A stretch of DNA of 14,800 bases from an uncultured Collinsella sp. (GCA_900548255.1 URKH01000052.1:1-14800); one strand, 5' to 3'. Positions 1 to 6,538 are shown, numbered from the stretch's first letter. Numbers and translations are program-made. Notes: generated from the letters alone by a model not told the origin.

Positions 1-1
1 G

Positions 2-253
2 GTTGCGCGAGCGCAGCTTCCCGCGGTCGATCTCGTGGATCTCCTTCAGGAAGGGGAGCAGGCCGACCGGGTCGATGGGGATGCCCCTGGCGTCATGGGT
101 CTTGGTGTCCTTGATGAACGAACCCATCCCCTTCGCGTACGCCACCGAGTGCCTGATCGAGATCAGGCCCGTCTCGAAATCCACATCGCACCACCGAAGG
201 CCGCAGACCTCGCCGATTCGCATCCCCGTGTGCAGGGCGAGTACGACCGCCCC
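2..253 (-). pseudogene. Tyrosine recombinase (phage-type integrase) catalytic-domain fragment, N-terminus missing, runs off window
   Basis: Read on the minus strand, the frame gives LALHTGMRIGEVCGLRW followed by DVD. This is the first conserved box of the tyrosine-recombinase catalytic domain, with the first catalytic Arg at 218-220. The frame stays open to the window edge, so the remaining catalytic residues (second Arg, His, Tyr) would lie outside. The SAM-like core-binding and arm-binding domains expected upstream are absent. The fragment begins directly after the TAG stop of the XRE gene (254-256) and in the same frame, with no start codon or ribosome binding site. Known family role: site-specific integration and excision of mobile elements. 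Inference: a truncated remnant joined to the XRE gene by rearrangement, marking the edge of an old integrated element. Family assignment is fairly sure; pseudogene status rests on the missing start. Confidence 0.75.
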
Positions 254-505
254 CTAATCCTCGGCGGACCAATCGAGTCCGAACTCCTTTCGGGCATCCT
301 CTTCGCTCATGACTTCGAGAAGGTCTCCGGGTTGGCAACGAAGGGCGAGGCATAGCTGCTCGAGTGTGTTGAAGCGAATGCCGCGAATATGCCCTTTTTT
401 TATACGGGACAGGTTCACGGGCGTGGTTCCAATCCTTTCGGCAAGTTCGTTCGAGGAAATCTTTCGCTCGGCCATGATCTTGTCGAGGCGAACAATTACG
501 GGCAT
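254..505 (-). CDS. Small XRE/Cro-type HTH transcriptional regulator (YozG-like)
   Basis: This 83-residue protein is almost wholly one helix-turn-helix domain. It begins MPVIVRLDKIMAERKIS, has the HTH core around NELAERIGTTPVNLSRIKKG (about residues 19-38), then IRFNTLEQLCLALRCQPGDLLE. That last block is typical of the short XRE regulators resembling B. subtilis YozG. Such proteins are commonly encoded next to DUF2975 membrane proteins, as here: the upstream gene ends 9 bases before this start, and its stop overlaps the AAGGAAA ribosome binding site. The two are surely one operon. Inferred role: autoregulator of the pair, with targets unknown. The acidic C-terminal tail (SEEDARKEFGLDW) ends at a TAG that abuts the integrase fragment, so the tail could have been altered by the same rearrangement. 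Confidence 0.85.
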   Translation of the reverse strand: MPVIVRLDKIMAERKISSNELAERIGTTPVNLSRIKKGHIRGIRFNTLEQLCLALRCQPGDLLEVMSEEDARKEFGLDWSAED

Positions 506-514
506 GGCGTTTCC

Positions 515-1027
515 TTACGCAATCTCGTCGGAGTCGAGGTACAGCTCTCGGGCGTACAAGAAGAGCTGGGAAAGCATGAGCAAGACGATGCCGAGAACCA
601 GAGAGGTCCAGTCGAATGATGAAGCGATCTCTTGGGCGCCGACGGCCCCCTCGCCGCCAAACATCGAAACGGAGGTTTCGAGTGAGCCGGCGTAGAAGCT
701 GGTGGCAGCTTGAACAACGAAGAGAATGCCGAGCACCTTCAAGCATGTCGCAGACCCTTTCTTGAAGGGGTCTCCGCTCTTGATCGTCCACACGAGAACG
801 GCGCTGAGGATGGTCGTGGCGATACCGATGACGGCAGGGGCCAATGTCGAGATCGCAAGGGCTGGATACGCGGGGGAGTCTGCAATTACAGGGTTGTCGA
901 GCACTTCGATTGCTGGCTTTAAGGAGAACGCCACTTGTGCGATGGCGGTGACGCAAAGGGCCGCAGAGGCTATCGCACATGCGATGCGGAAGGAATGAAG
1001 CCGGGGAGTGCGATTGTCGTAACTCAT
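515..1027 (-). CDS. DUF2975-type integral membrane protein
   Basis: The protein has 170 residues with four hydrophobic segments, at about 14-34 (IACAIASAALCVTAIAQVAF), 56-80, 96-112 (VLGILFVVQAATSFYAG) and 140-158 (WTSLVLGIVLLMLSQLFLYA). The layout, the FKKGSATCLKVLGI loop before the third segment and the XRE partner immediately downstream match the DUF2975 family, whose biochemical function is unknown. The start is set by GGAGG eight bases before ATG. It is transcribed leftward from the 1028-1147 region, divergent from the secreted-peptide gene. Inference: membrane partner or sensor for the small HTH regulator. Family assignment is by architecture and context, not by a profile search. Confidence 0.75.
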   Translation of the reverse strand: MSYDNRTPRLHSFRIACAIASAALCVTAIAQVAFSLKPAIEVLDNPVIADSPAYPALAISTLAPAVIGIATTILSAVLVWTIKSGDPFKKGSATCLKVLGILFVVQAATSFYAGSLETSVSMFGGEGAVGAQEIASSFDWTSLVLGIVLLMLSQLFLYARELYLDSDEIA

Positions 1028-1049
1028 AATAACCTCCGAAGAATTTAAA

Positions 1050-1099
1050 AACCTCAGGTTACTTTTTAACAGTTTATGTTAAATTGATTTTGCCGGCAA
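1050..1099 (-). promoter_or_regulatory. Promoter and two palindromes upstream of the DUF2975-XRE operon
   Basis: On the minus strand, TTGCCG (1094-1099) and TAAACT (1071-1076), 17 bases apart, form a plausible sigma-70-type promoter. A perfect inverted repeat, TTTAACA-N5-TGTTAAA (1065-1083), sits over the -10 element. A second palindrome, AACCTCAGGTT (1050-1060), lies at the predicted transcription start. Either could be an operator for the XRE protein, which would make the operon autoregulated. No equally good promoter was found in the opposite direction for the secreted-peptide gene. The palindromes are directly visible; the regulatory role is inferred. Confidence 0.45.
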
Positions 1100-1147
1100 G
1101 TAATCACAGCATGCTGCAACCGAAACCCCTCTAGATTGGAGAGGATT

Positions 1148-1513
1148 ATGTTCAGTACTGTTAAGTCGTGTAAGCTCTTGGTTTTCCTCGGCCTCGCTCT
1201 TTGTCTGTTGCTGCCGGGAGCCCCCGCTTTTGCGGATACCCCGATGCCTCCTTCCCAGGAGAGCAGCCAGTGTGCCCTCGTTGAGCCCCTCGGGTATACG
1301 GACGACGTCGTCGATACCTACTGGAGCTACAGCTGTCCTCGCGGCGTGAGCGGGCACAGCATCTCGATGTTCAACATCTCTTACAAGACGATCTCCTACC
1401 GAAATGGCTATCGCCGATCCGCGCATCATAGGGAATCCCGCCTCGCTGCAATGTGTTCCTGTGGTGTTCTTGGCACAACTGATAAATGGCAATTTGTCTA
1501 TAGCACCTACTAG
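1148..1513 (+). CDS. Small exported protein, possibly lactococcin-972-like bacteriocin
   Basis: The start is the ATG at 1148, preceded by GGAGAGG; an in-frame TTG at 1136 lies within or before this site. The 121-residue product has a clear Sec signal peptide: Lys near the N-terminus, hydrophobic core LLVFLGLALCLLLPG, and likely cleavage after AFA (residue 29). The mature part is about 92 residues with four Cys. It contains DTYWSYS, later SYRNGYRRSAHHRES, and ends WQFVYSTY. Lactococcin 972 family proteins are Sec-exported peptides of similar size with a WSYG-like start and a Y/H-rich centre, and are typically encoded just before an integral membrane protein and an ABC ATPase, as here. The similarity is weak and was judged by eye. 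It could equally be an unrelated secreted protein. Confidence 0.5.
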   Translation: MFSTVKSCKLLVFLGLALCLLLPGAPAFADTPMPPSQESSQCALVEPLGYTDDVVDTYWSYSCPRGVSGHSISMFNISYKTISYRNGYRRSAHHRESRLAAMCSCGVLGTTDKWQFVYSTY

Positions 1514-1520
1514 ATGCGAG

Positions 1521-1549
1521 GAGGGGCCGAGCATTTTGTTCGGCCCCTC
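1521..1549 (+). terminator. Strong hairpin between secreted-peptide gene and permease gene
   Basis: Perfect 10-bp stem GAGGGGCCGA/TCGGCCCCTC with a 9-base loop, eight bases after the peptide gene stop. The following bases (TGTTCC) do not form a good U-tract. It may therefore be a partial terminator or an mRNA-stabilising hairpin that lowers transporter expression relative to the peptide. The stem is certain; its activity is not. Confidence 0.6.
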
Positions 1550-1579
1550 TGTTCCGACTGGATGAGGTTAAGGTTGGCG

Positions 1580-3802
1580 ATGAATATGCTCAAAATCTCG
1601 AAGGCAATCTTTAGGTCGCTCCTCTCCTCCAGGTCGCTCTGTGTTGCCGTTGTTGCGTTGATGGTTCTTTGTGCTCTGCCCGTCTTCAGGAGCGCGGCTG
1701 GCATCGACGGACGGGTTGAATACCTCGAGTCGGGAATAACCCGTGTTGAGCAGGAATTGTCAGCATCCTATGCGGATGCGCTTGTGAATGCGGGGGAGGA
1801 GGGCGTCTATACCTCTTCATCAAGCATGCCCGCGCTTCTGTACCCTCTTGCCGCGGGGCGTCTTGTCTTGGCGCCGCTCTCTCCTCTGCTTCCGTTTCTG
1901 CAGGTATCGGATGGAGCGTACTCCTTTTATGACGGATCGAAGGAGTACTTGCTATGGGCCGCAACGGCCGTTGCCGTCTCGTTCCTTGCCGCGCGTCTTA
2001 ACAAACGTGAAAAACTCATCATCCAGGCACCGATGGGTGAGCTGGGCAGGCTTGTTGCATCGAGCGTATGGGCGAGTGTTTTTGCGATGCTTGCCGTCTT
2101 CGCCGTCAATCTTCCAGGGATAATCGCCGCACTTGTGAAGAATGGCCCGGGCTCGCTGTTCTATCCGATAGGCTACGTTCAATATGCGACTCCGGTTATC
2201 AAACCGGCTTGGCTGGTGTTCGCACAGACGGCCATCTTGCAATTCTTGGTGGCGGCGTTCATCTCGCTCGTCGTTCACCTTGCCGTGAAGATTGCCAATA
2301 ACCCTACGCTTGGAATCGTGTTCGTATGTGCCCTGATGGGGGCGACGATGGTTCCCGGGTATTACGGAAGATCCATCGCTTTACGTGAGTTCGCCCTGTT
2401 GAATCCCCTTACGTATGCGAACACTGAGTTGACCGTCGGCGCCTATAGCCCGTACCCGACAACGCAGATAGTGAATCTGCCTGGACTTTGCTTCGAGCGT
2501 GGCGCGATTACCCTCGTATGCGCAATCGGGATCGAGGTGCTGGCAATTAGCCTGCTTTGCGTTGCTGGAAAGAGCGGCTGCGCGCGCCCGATGTCCCCGA
2601 TTTGTCTTGAGAGAGGTTCCTTCACCGCATCGAGAACGACAGCCCGTTCGAGCGCTTGTACCTCCGCCGTTGCATACGTAAGAACGATGGGGAAGCTGCT
2701 CCTGCATTCTCCTGCCCTCGCCGTATGCGCGATTGCAATGTCGACGGCGATGCTGGCCCCGGCTCTGGTCGAGGTGTTTCCTGACGCTGGTGACGTTTCC
2801 GCTGTTCGGTATAGGGATGGGGAGCTCCGTTCAATAGATCGGTATCTAGAGCAGGACGTTGCGAATATGGACGTCGAGGGCAAAGCGGCCCTGGAAGGCA
2901 TGCGAGATGCTCTTTCGGGTTTCGTGTACGCGCCCACGCCTGCGGAGGGGTTTCGAAGCCTTGCGACGTACGAGCGCGCTCGAGGCGAGCTGGGCGCGGC
3001 AGATGCGACCCTCCTGCAATCGATCGGAATCGAGCCGGAGACTCCTTCTCGTGCGGAGGCGCGCGCCCTTCTGCTCGAGTCGATCGCGAGCTTGCCGGAC
3101 CCCAAGGTTTACGAGTTAAGTACGAAGATGCCCCCATTAATCCTCCTTTCCTATCTCCAGGCAGCGCTTCCTTCCTTGTTTTGGCTGTTGCCCGTGGTTG
3201 TCACATCGCTTGCGTGCACCTACCTGCGGTGCCGTTCCCTTCTGGTTTTCCAAGTCCCCGCAACAGCGCATGTGCGTTTTCTGACGGCTGTTGCGCTGTC
3301 TCTCCTGCTTGGCTTGGCGCTGCTTTTGGTGTCGATGGTTCCCGCTGCGGTTGTGTCCTTGATTAAGAACGGTGCGGGTGGATCGGAGTATCCCGTCGCT
3401 CTCATTCGGGCGGGAGCTTCGACAACGTCCATGGTGGGGGAGGCGGTGTTGTGCAGCATTCCGTTGCTGGTCATGGCATACGGCGTGATTTCCGTCGTCG
3501 CTGCGTTGACAGCAGCGATTAGCCGCAACCCCGTTGTCACCGGAGTGGTTTGCGCGGTTCTCTTGGTGTTGGGTTCGTTGAGCGCTCATGTTGAAAGCGC
3601 GGGCATGGGCGTCGCGCTGCTGGCTCCATTCGCCTCGTTTGATCCCGCTTCCCAGGTGGGGACGATTGGGTTCCTTGGGCGAGGGACGAACGCGATGCCT
3701 TTTGGAGAGGTCGTCGGCGCATCGGTCGCTCTGCTGGTGGTCTTGGGCGCCGTATCTCCGTTGATGGTGCGCCTGAGTGTTCCAAAGATCGAAAGGGGAT
3801 GA
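1580..3802 (+). CDS. ABC-2-type permease with two tandem transmembrane halves
   Basis: With the start at 1580 (AAGG seven bases upstream; in-frame ATGs at 1514 and 1562 have poorer context, the first lying before the hairpin) the protein has 740 residues. Each half has an N-terminal membrane segment, an extracytoplasmic region, then about five further segments. Half one spans about 1-369 and half two about 370-740. The halves share an aligned block: P-G-I-I-A-A-L-V-K-N-G-P-G-S (K187) and P-A-A-V-V-S-L-I-K-N-G-A-G-G-S (K596), each followed by YP and later a hydrophobic run around NNPTLG or RNPVVTG. The extracytoplasmic region of half two (about 400-530) is longer and rich in Glu and Arg. The gene overlaps or abuts the ATPase gene, so it is the membrane part of an ABC transporter carrying both TMDs in one chain. 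Inferred role: export of, or immunity to, the small secreted protein. The substrate is unproven. Confidence 0.7.
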   Translation: MNMLKISKAIFRSLLSSRSLCVAVVALMVLCALPVFRSAAGIDGRVEYLESGITRVEQELSASYADALVNAGEEGVYTSSSSMPALLYPLAAGRLVLAPLSPLLPFLQVSDGAYSFYDGSKEYLLWAATAVAVSFLAARLNKREKLIIQAPMGELGRLVASSVWASVFAMLAVFAVNLPGIIAALVKNGPGSLFYPIGYVQYATPVIKPAWLVFAQTAILQFLVAAFISLVVHLAVKIANNPTLGIVFVCALMGATMVPGYYGRSIALREFALLNPLTYANTELTVGAYSPYPTTQIVNLPGLCFERGAITLVCAIGIEVLAISLLCVAGKSGCARPMSPICLERGSFTASRTTARSSACTSAVAYVRTMGKLLLHSPALAVCAIAMSTAMLAPALVEVFPDAGDVSAVRYRDGELRSIDRYLEQDVANMDVEGKAALEGMRDALSGFVYAPTPAEGFRSLATYERARGELGAADATLLQSIGIEPETPSRAEARALLLESIASLPDPKVYELSTKMPPLILLSYLQAALPSLFWLLPVVVTSLACTYLRCRSLLVFQVPATAHVRFLTAVALSLLLGLALLLVSMVPAAVVSLIKNGAGGSEYPVALIRAGASTTSMVGEAVLCSIPLLVMAYGVISVVAALTAAISRNPVVTGVVCAVLLVLGSLSAHVESAGMGVALLAPFASFDPASQVGTIGFLGRGTNAMPFGEVVGASVALLVVLGAVSPLMVRLSVPKIERG

Positions 3803-3807
3803 TCTCG

Positions 3808-4548
3808 ATGATTGGCCTTCAAACGCTGACGATCTCTTATGGAAAGAAGGTACTCGTAGATTCGGTGGACGCTGAGTTTGCCCCGGGTACGGTCTACGGT
3901 CTCGTCGCTCCGAACGGGCATGGAAAGACGACGTTGCTGCGGGCGATGGCAGGTTTGCCGGGTCCTCGCGTGGACGGGAGCATCGTTCTGGATGAGGCGC
4001 AGGGCACGGGTACAAGAGAGGTCCGTTCTATGATCTTCTACGCACCTGGTGAGGGGACGCTGCTGTATCCCGGATTGCGTGCGGAAGATCACCTCAAGAT
4101 GGTTTGCGATATGTGGCCACATGCTCGCGATATCGAAGTGATAGTGGAACAAACGCAGATAGGCGAGTTCGCGAAGATGAGGATCCGTACTCTGAGCCAG
4201 GGCATGAAGCAGCAGCTTACCCTGGCGATTGCGTATGCGACGGGTGCGCGGTACCTTCTATTAGATGAGCCCATGAACGCGCTCGACCCCAGCAGGGTGG
4301 ACTTGCATTCAGAGATCCTCAGGAAGCTGGCCGATTCTGGTACGTGCATCATCATGTCATCCCACATCTTGGATTCGGTCGATAGGCAGTGCGATGAGAT
4401 TCTGTTTTTGAAGGATGGGAGGCTCATTAGAAGCATCCCGCAAGATGATACTGCGCCGAAGTCTCGTGGATCCCATTTCGCAAAGCCTGCCGGACGCGCC
4501 GAGGGTGCGCTAAGCACGTATCGGCGACTCTACGAAAAGGGCGGGTAG
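3808..4548 (+). CDS. ABC transporter ATP-binding protein
   Basis: The 246-residue ATPase carries all main ABC motifs: Walker A APNGHGKTT (K40; the usual leading Gly is Ala), signature LSQGMKQQ (129-136), Walker B YLLLDEP (D153, E154) and the switch His H186 in SSHILDS. The LSQGMKQQ signature places it with ABC-2/CcmA-type exporters rather than MacB-like ones (LSGGEQQ). The start at 3808 is chosen because AAAGGGG at 3792-3798 gives nine bases of spacing. The in-frame ATG at 3799 overlaps the permease stop as ATGA but leaves no spacer. It energises the fused permease. The C-terminal 40 residues after the D-loop/H-loop region are short and basic, with no recognisable domain. Confidence 0.9.
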   Translation: MIGLQTLTISYGKKVLVDSVDAEFAPGTVYGLVAPNGHGKTTLLRAMAGLPGPRVDGSIVLDEAQGTGTREVRSMIFYAPGEGTLLYPGLRAEDHLKMVCDMWPHARDIEVIVEQTQIGEFAKMRIRTLSQGMKQQLTLAIAYATGARYLLLDEPMNALDPSRVDLHSEILRKLADSGTCIIMSSHILDSVDRQCDEILFLKDGRLIRSIPQDDTAPKSRGSHFAKPAGRAEGALSTYRRLYEKGG

Positions 4549-4550
4549 AA

Positions 4551-4667
4551 ATGCAAGTTAAAAATCTATGTGGTCAATATGATACCGTTGAACCCGCGTA
4601 TCAATACCGCTCAGCCATTTGCCTCGCCCCCGTCGCACGTATCTTCATTCGGTCTGTCATTAATTAA
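4551..4667 (+). CDS. Possible 38-residue ORF directly after the ATPase gene
   Basis: An ATG two bases after the ATPase stop has a GC-rich Shine-Dalgarno-like run (AAAAGGGCGGG) upstream. It opens a 38-codon frame beginning MQVKNLCGQYDTVEP and ending FIRSVIN, stop TAA at 4665. No domain, signal or membrane segment is clear and I do not recognise it. It may be a small peptide of the cassette, a translational filler, or chance. Confidence 0.25.
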   Translation: MQVKNLCGQYDTVEPAYQYRSAICLAPVARIFIRSVIN

Positions 4668-4702
4668 ACTAACGATGCTTTGAGAAATGTAGGTGCTTCT
4701 AA

Positions 4703-4972
4703 ATGTACTGTCGACTTCTTCTCAAACTAATCCTAAGAGACAGGGCCGTATGGATCTCTACGCTCGTTCTTGCCGCGGCCTTCTCCATCCCCATTGCGTT
4801 CAATTCACCCATTTACGGACCCTTCTTTATGAAGCAGGGCATGCAGAGCTTTGTCGACGCATTCAATACGCGCGCAACCCAAGCCAACGGCAATATGAAC
4901 GAGCGAGGAATCATCACGTTATCAGGGGCAATTTTGAGAAAGGAGATGTTTTCTATCCAAGACGTCCGTTAG
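4703..4972 (+). CDS. Small membrane protein, possibly a truncated ABC permease N-terminus
   Basis: The 89-residue product begins MYCRLLLKLILRDRAVW, followed by one hydrophobic segment (about 16-34, ISTLVLAAAFSIPIAF) and a hydrophilic remainder rich in Asn and Gln. A basic amphipathic start followed by one membrane helix and an extracytoplasmic loop is the N-terminal pattern of ABC-2 permeases, including both halves of the fused permease at 1580-3802. The later helices are missing. A weak site (GTAGGTG) precedes the start. Its stop codon overlaps the AGGAGG site of the next gene, so translation is probably coupled. It is either a genuine single-pass protein or a decayed permease remnant; the sequence does not decide. 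Confidence 0.5.
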   Translation: MYCRLLLKLILRDRAVWISTLVLAAAFSIPIAFNSPIYGPFFMKQGMQSFVDAFNTRATQANGNMNERGIITLSGAILRKEMFSIQDVR

Positions 4973-4981
4973 GAGGACACA

Positions 4982-5641
4982 ATGAAGAAAATCGTCGAAA
5001 CCGGGATCACCAGGCGAGCCGCTATCGCCGCAGCGGCGGTTGGAGGAATCTCCCTACTGATGCCAAAAGGGGTGTTAGCGGCGGAATTTCAAACACTTGA
5101 TCAGAATCGAATCGACTACTTCGTTCGCCCCGACCTCACTGAAAACCAGTTTGACGCGATGCTCCGCGAACGCGCGGAGGAAGAAGCTGCGCAAATCATC
5201 GAGCAAGCCCTCGCCGGGTACGATGGCGACGCACGAGCCGGGGGACGTCCGACCTACGACACGGTATACGGCAGCGTGGTAAACAAGAGCACTGGATGGC
5301 ATGACGTCGCCGGACAGCCGGCGGGCGGCGTGCAGATATCGGGAGGTGGCTCTATCTTCGTATCACCTTCCGGCGGCGGATCGGTCGGTGTGTCGGTATC
5401 CCTTCCCGGAGGAGTTGGCAGCGTGAGCGTTTCCATCCCGAAGGCAAATCGCTCCCTCAGCGTGACGGGGTACGCGGTCAACATTTCCGGATCGGGCTTC
5501 TACAAGGCGACGGCGAACGTGACCCACAAGATTCAACCCTACGTCGTCTATGAGACGACGAACGGGGTACGCAGGGTCTACGCAAAGATGGCCACCAACA
5601 CGTTCTACAGCATGGCTCTCGGCAAGCGCAAAGTAGGCTGA
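4982..5641 (+). CDS. Tat-type exported protein of unknown function, Gly/Ser/Val-rich
   Basis: A 219-residue protein with a strong AGGAGG site. The N-terminus, MKKIVETGITRRAAIAAAAV followed by a hydrophobic stretch to VLAA, is a twin-arginine-like signal (R11-R12) with likely cleavage at about residue 33-34. The consensus Phe after RR is lacking, so Sec export is also possible. After an acidic helical region (about 45-75, rich in Glu and Ala) comes a low-complexity beta-type stretch with alternating Gly, Ser and Val (GGSVGVSVSLPGGVGSVSVS, about 136-155), then a Tyr- and Lys-rich end. I do not recognise a family. It lies one base upstream of the next gene, and the pair is presumably co-transcribed with the transporter cassette. 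Confidence 0.7.
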   Translation: MKKIVETGITRRAAIAAAAVGGISLLMPKGVLAAEFQTLDQNRIDYFVRPDLTENQFDAMLRERAEEEAAQIIEQALAGYDGDARAGGRPTYDTVYGSVVNKSTGWHDVAGQPAGGVQISGGGSIFVSPSGGGSVGVSVSLPGGVGSVSVSIPKANRSLSVTGYAVNISGSGFYKATANVTHKIQPYVVYETTNGVRRVYAKMATNTFYSMALGKRKVG

Positions 5642-5642
5642 C

Positions 5643-6068
5643 ATGAAGACCGGCTCCGCCAAAATACCCATTGCGCTGGCGTTATTGGTCGCGATAGCCG
5701 CAATCGCAGTCTCTGCCGTATCCATAAAAGATGCGAACACCTTGAAACATGGCATTTCCGAAGGGTTCCGCCTAGACGGAGTGTACCGAGACCACGAGAC
5801 CGGCTTAACCCAGCTCTCCTTCCTTGGGGAAGACGAAAACAGGTGGCAAATCGTCGACAGCAATGGAAATGTGACCGACGGTTCATTTGAGACAACCGGC
5901 GATCCGAACATCTTCATGTTGGCCGACCAATCAGGAGATGATTACGGATTTGTCCACCTGGCTTACGCCTCCGCAGACGGAAACCAAGGAAGCCTTTATT
6001 TGAACACCGGAACGTCGGTGCTCGAATTTGACAAGGTAACCAGCGGCCCGGCTTTCGTCGTGCCGTAA
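5643..6068 (+). CDS. Membrane-anchored extracytoplasmic protein of unknown function
   Basis: The 141-residue protein has an N-terminal uncleaved signal-anchor (about 8-28, IPIALALLVAIAAIAVSAVS) and an acidic extracytoplasmic domain with short beta-like repeats. These include GVYRDHETGLTQLSFLGEDE, later NRWQIVDSNGNVTDGSFETT and FVHLAYASADGNQGSLYLNT. The start lies one base after the previous stop with only a weak ribosome binding site, which points to translational coupling. Such small lipocalin-like or meander-like beta domains can bind ligands or partner proteins, but no family was recognised. It is the last gene before the 6091 terminator and so the final member of the cassette. Confidence 0.65.
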   Translation: MKTGSAKIPIALALLVAIAAIAVSAVSIKDANTLKHGISEGFRLDGVYRDHETGLTQLSFLGEDENRWQIVDSNGNVTDGSFETTGDPNIFMLADQSGDDYGFVHLAYASADGNQGSLYLNTGTSVLEFDKVTSGPAFVVP

Positions 6069-6090
6069 ATGCAAATCGAGTGTCATGAGA

Positions 6091-6129
6091 GAAGAGGGGA
6101 CTGGCCTTGCCAGCCCCCTCTTCCTTTTA
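6091..6129 (+). terminator. Rho-independent terminator of the accessory cassette
   Basis: GAAGAGGGG pairs with CCCCTCTTC and CTGGC with GCCAG, separated by one A/C mismatch and closed by a CTT loop. The 3' side is followed by CTTTTAC. It begins 22 bases after the stop of the anchored-protein gene. Confidence 0.85.
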
Positions 6130-6139
6130 CTGCCCAAGC

Positions 6140-6368
6140 GGGAATGCTCGCCACTGCAGTTCGCGAACGTCAGACGCTTCCTCCGCCCGCGGCACTCGGC
6201 CAGGTACATGCTGATGATGACTTGATACGGCACCACTGTACGGGCGGACTCCGCCTTGAAGTAGTCGATGTTCTAGCCGTCGATGTTCATAGTGACGCGG
6301 CGGCGCACCTTCCCGATGTAGGGGTTCGGAACGCTGTCGGAGAAGTCGACCTCGGCGGGCATCTCCAT
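6140..6368 (-). pseudogene. brnA: Decayed BrnA/CopG-type antitoxin with internal stop
   Basis: From the ATG at 6366-6368 the frame reads MEMPAEVDFSDSVPNPYIGK then VRRRVTMNIDG. An in-frame TAG follows at 6273-6275, after which NIDYFKAESARTVVPYQVII and SMYLAECRGRRKRLTF continue in the same frame. NPY..K, then V-x-M-x-I-D, then IDYFK, PYQ..I..YL..C is the ribbon-helix-helix pattern of BrnA/CopG-family antitoxins. The stop removes the second half of the DNA-binding domain. After LTF there is no family-like end and no early stop, suggesting loss of the original terminus. In brnTA operons the toxin gene precedes the antitoxin gene, which matches the adjacent brnT remnant. Known role: toxin neutralisation and operon repression; this copy is presumably inactive. 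Confidence 0.75.
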
Positions 6369-6399
6369 AATCTCGTCCTTGCCATTCGTTTCGATAGCT

Positions 6400-6504
6400 C
6401 CAATACTGCCGTCCCTCTGTCCTCGTCGATTTTCTCGCCGAGATTATCCTGATGGTCGAGCCGCCATGCCTCTCGCAATGGCAAACCGTCAGCACCCACG
6501 ATTC
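6400..6504 (-). pseudogene. brnT: BrnT ribonuclease toxin C-terminal remnant
   Basis: The minus-strand frame reads ESWVLTVCHCERHGGSTIRI then ISARKSTRTEGRQY. The block IRIISARK-T--E---Y is the conserved C-terminal signature of BrnT toxins (RelE-like fold). The preceding strand (VLTVCHCER) corresponds to their last beta strand. The N-terminal two thirds are missing: a TAG interrupts the frame a little upstream, and an inverted repeat and IS-like repeats take its place. It lies immediately upstream of the brnA remnant in the usual brnT-brnA order. Inference: the toxin was truncated by insertion or deletion at about 6505. Confidence 0.7.
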
Positions 6505-6505
6505 C

Positions 6506-6530
6506 AGAACGTTGAAATTTGCAACGTTCT
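6506..6530. repeat. Perfect 9-bp inverted repeat adjoining the brnT remnant
   Basis: AGAACGTTG (6506-6514) and CAACGTTCT (6522-6530) flank a 7-base spacer. Outside them, ACCCACG (6494-6500) pairs with CGTGGGT (6538-6544), so the palindrome resumes beyond an unmatched stretch. The outer right arm forms part of the 23-bp repeats. It could be an element end, an operator or an old insertion scar. Confidence 0.6.
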
Positions 6531-6538
6531 ACCAGTGC

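Noticed and set aside
93..980. Long minus-strand frame over the XRE and DUF2975 genes
   Set aside because: Arg- and Pro-rich out-of-frame shadow. The real genes in the other frame have ribosome binding sites, membrane segments and an HTH.
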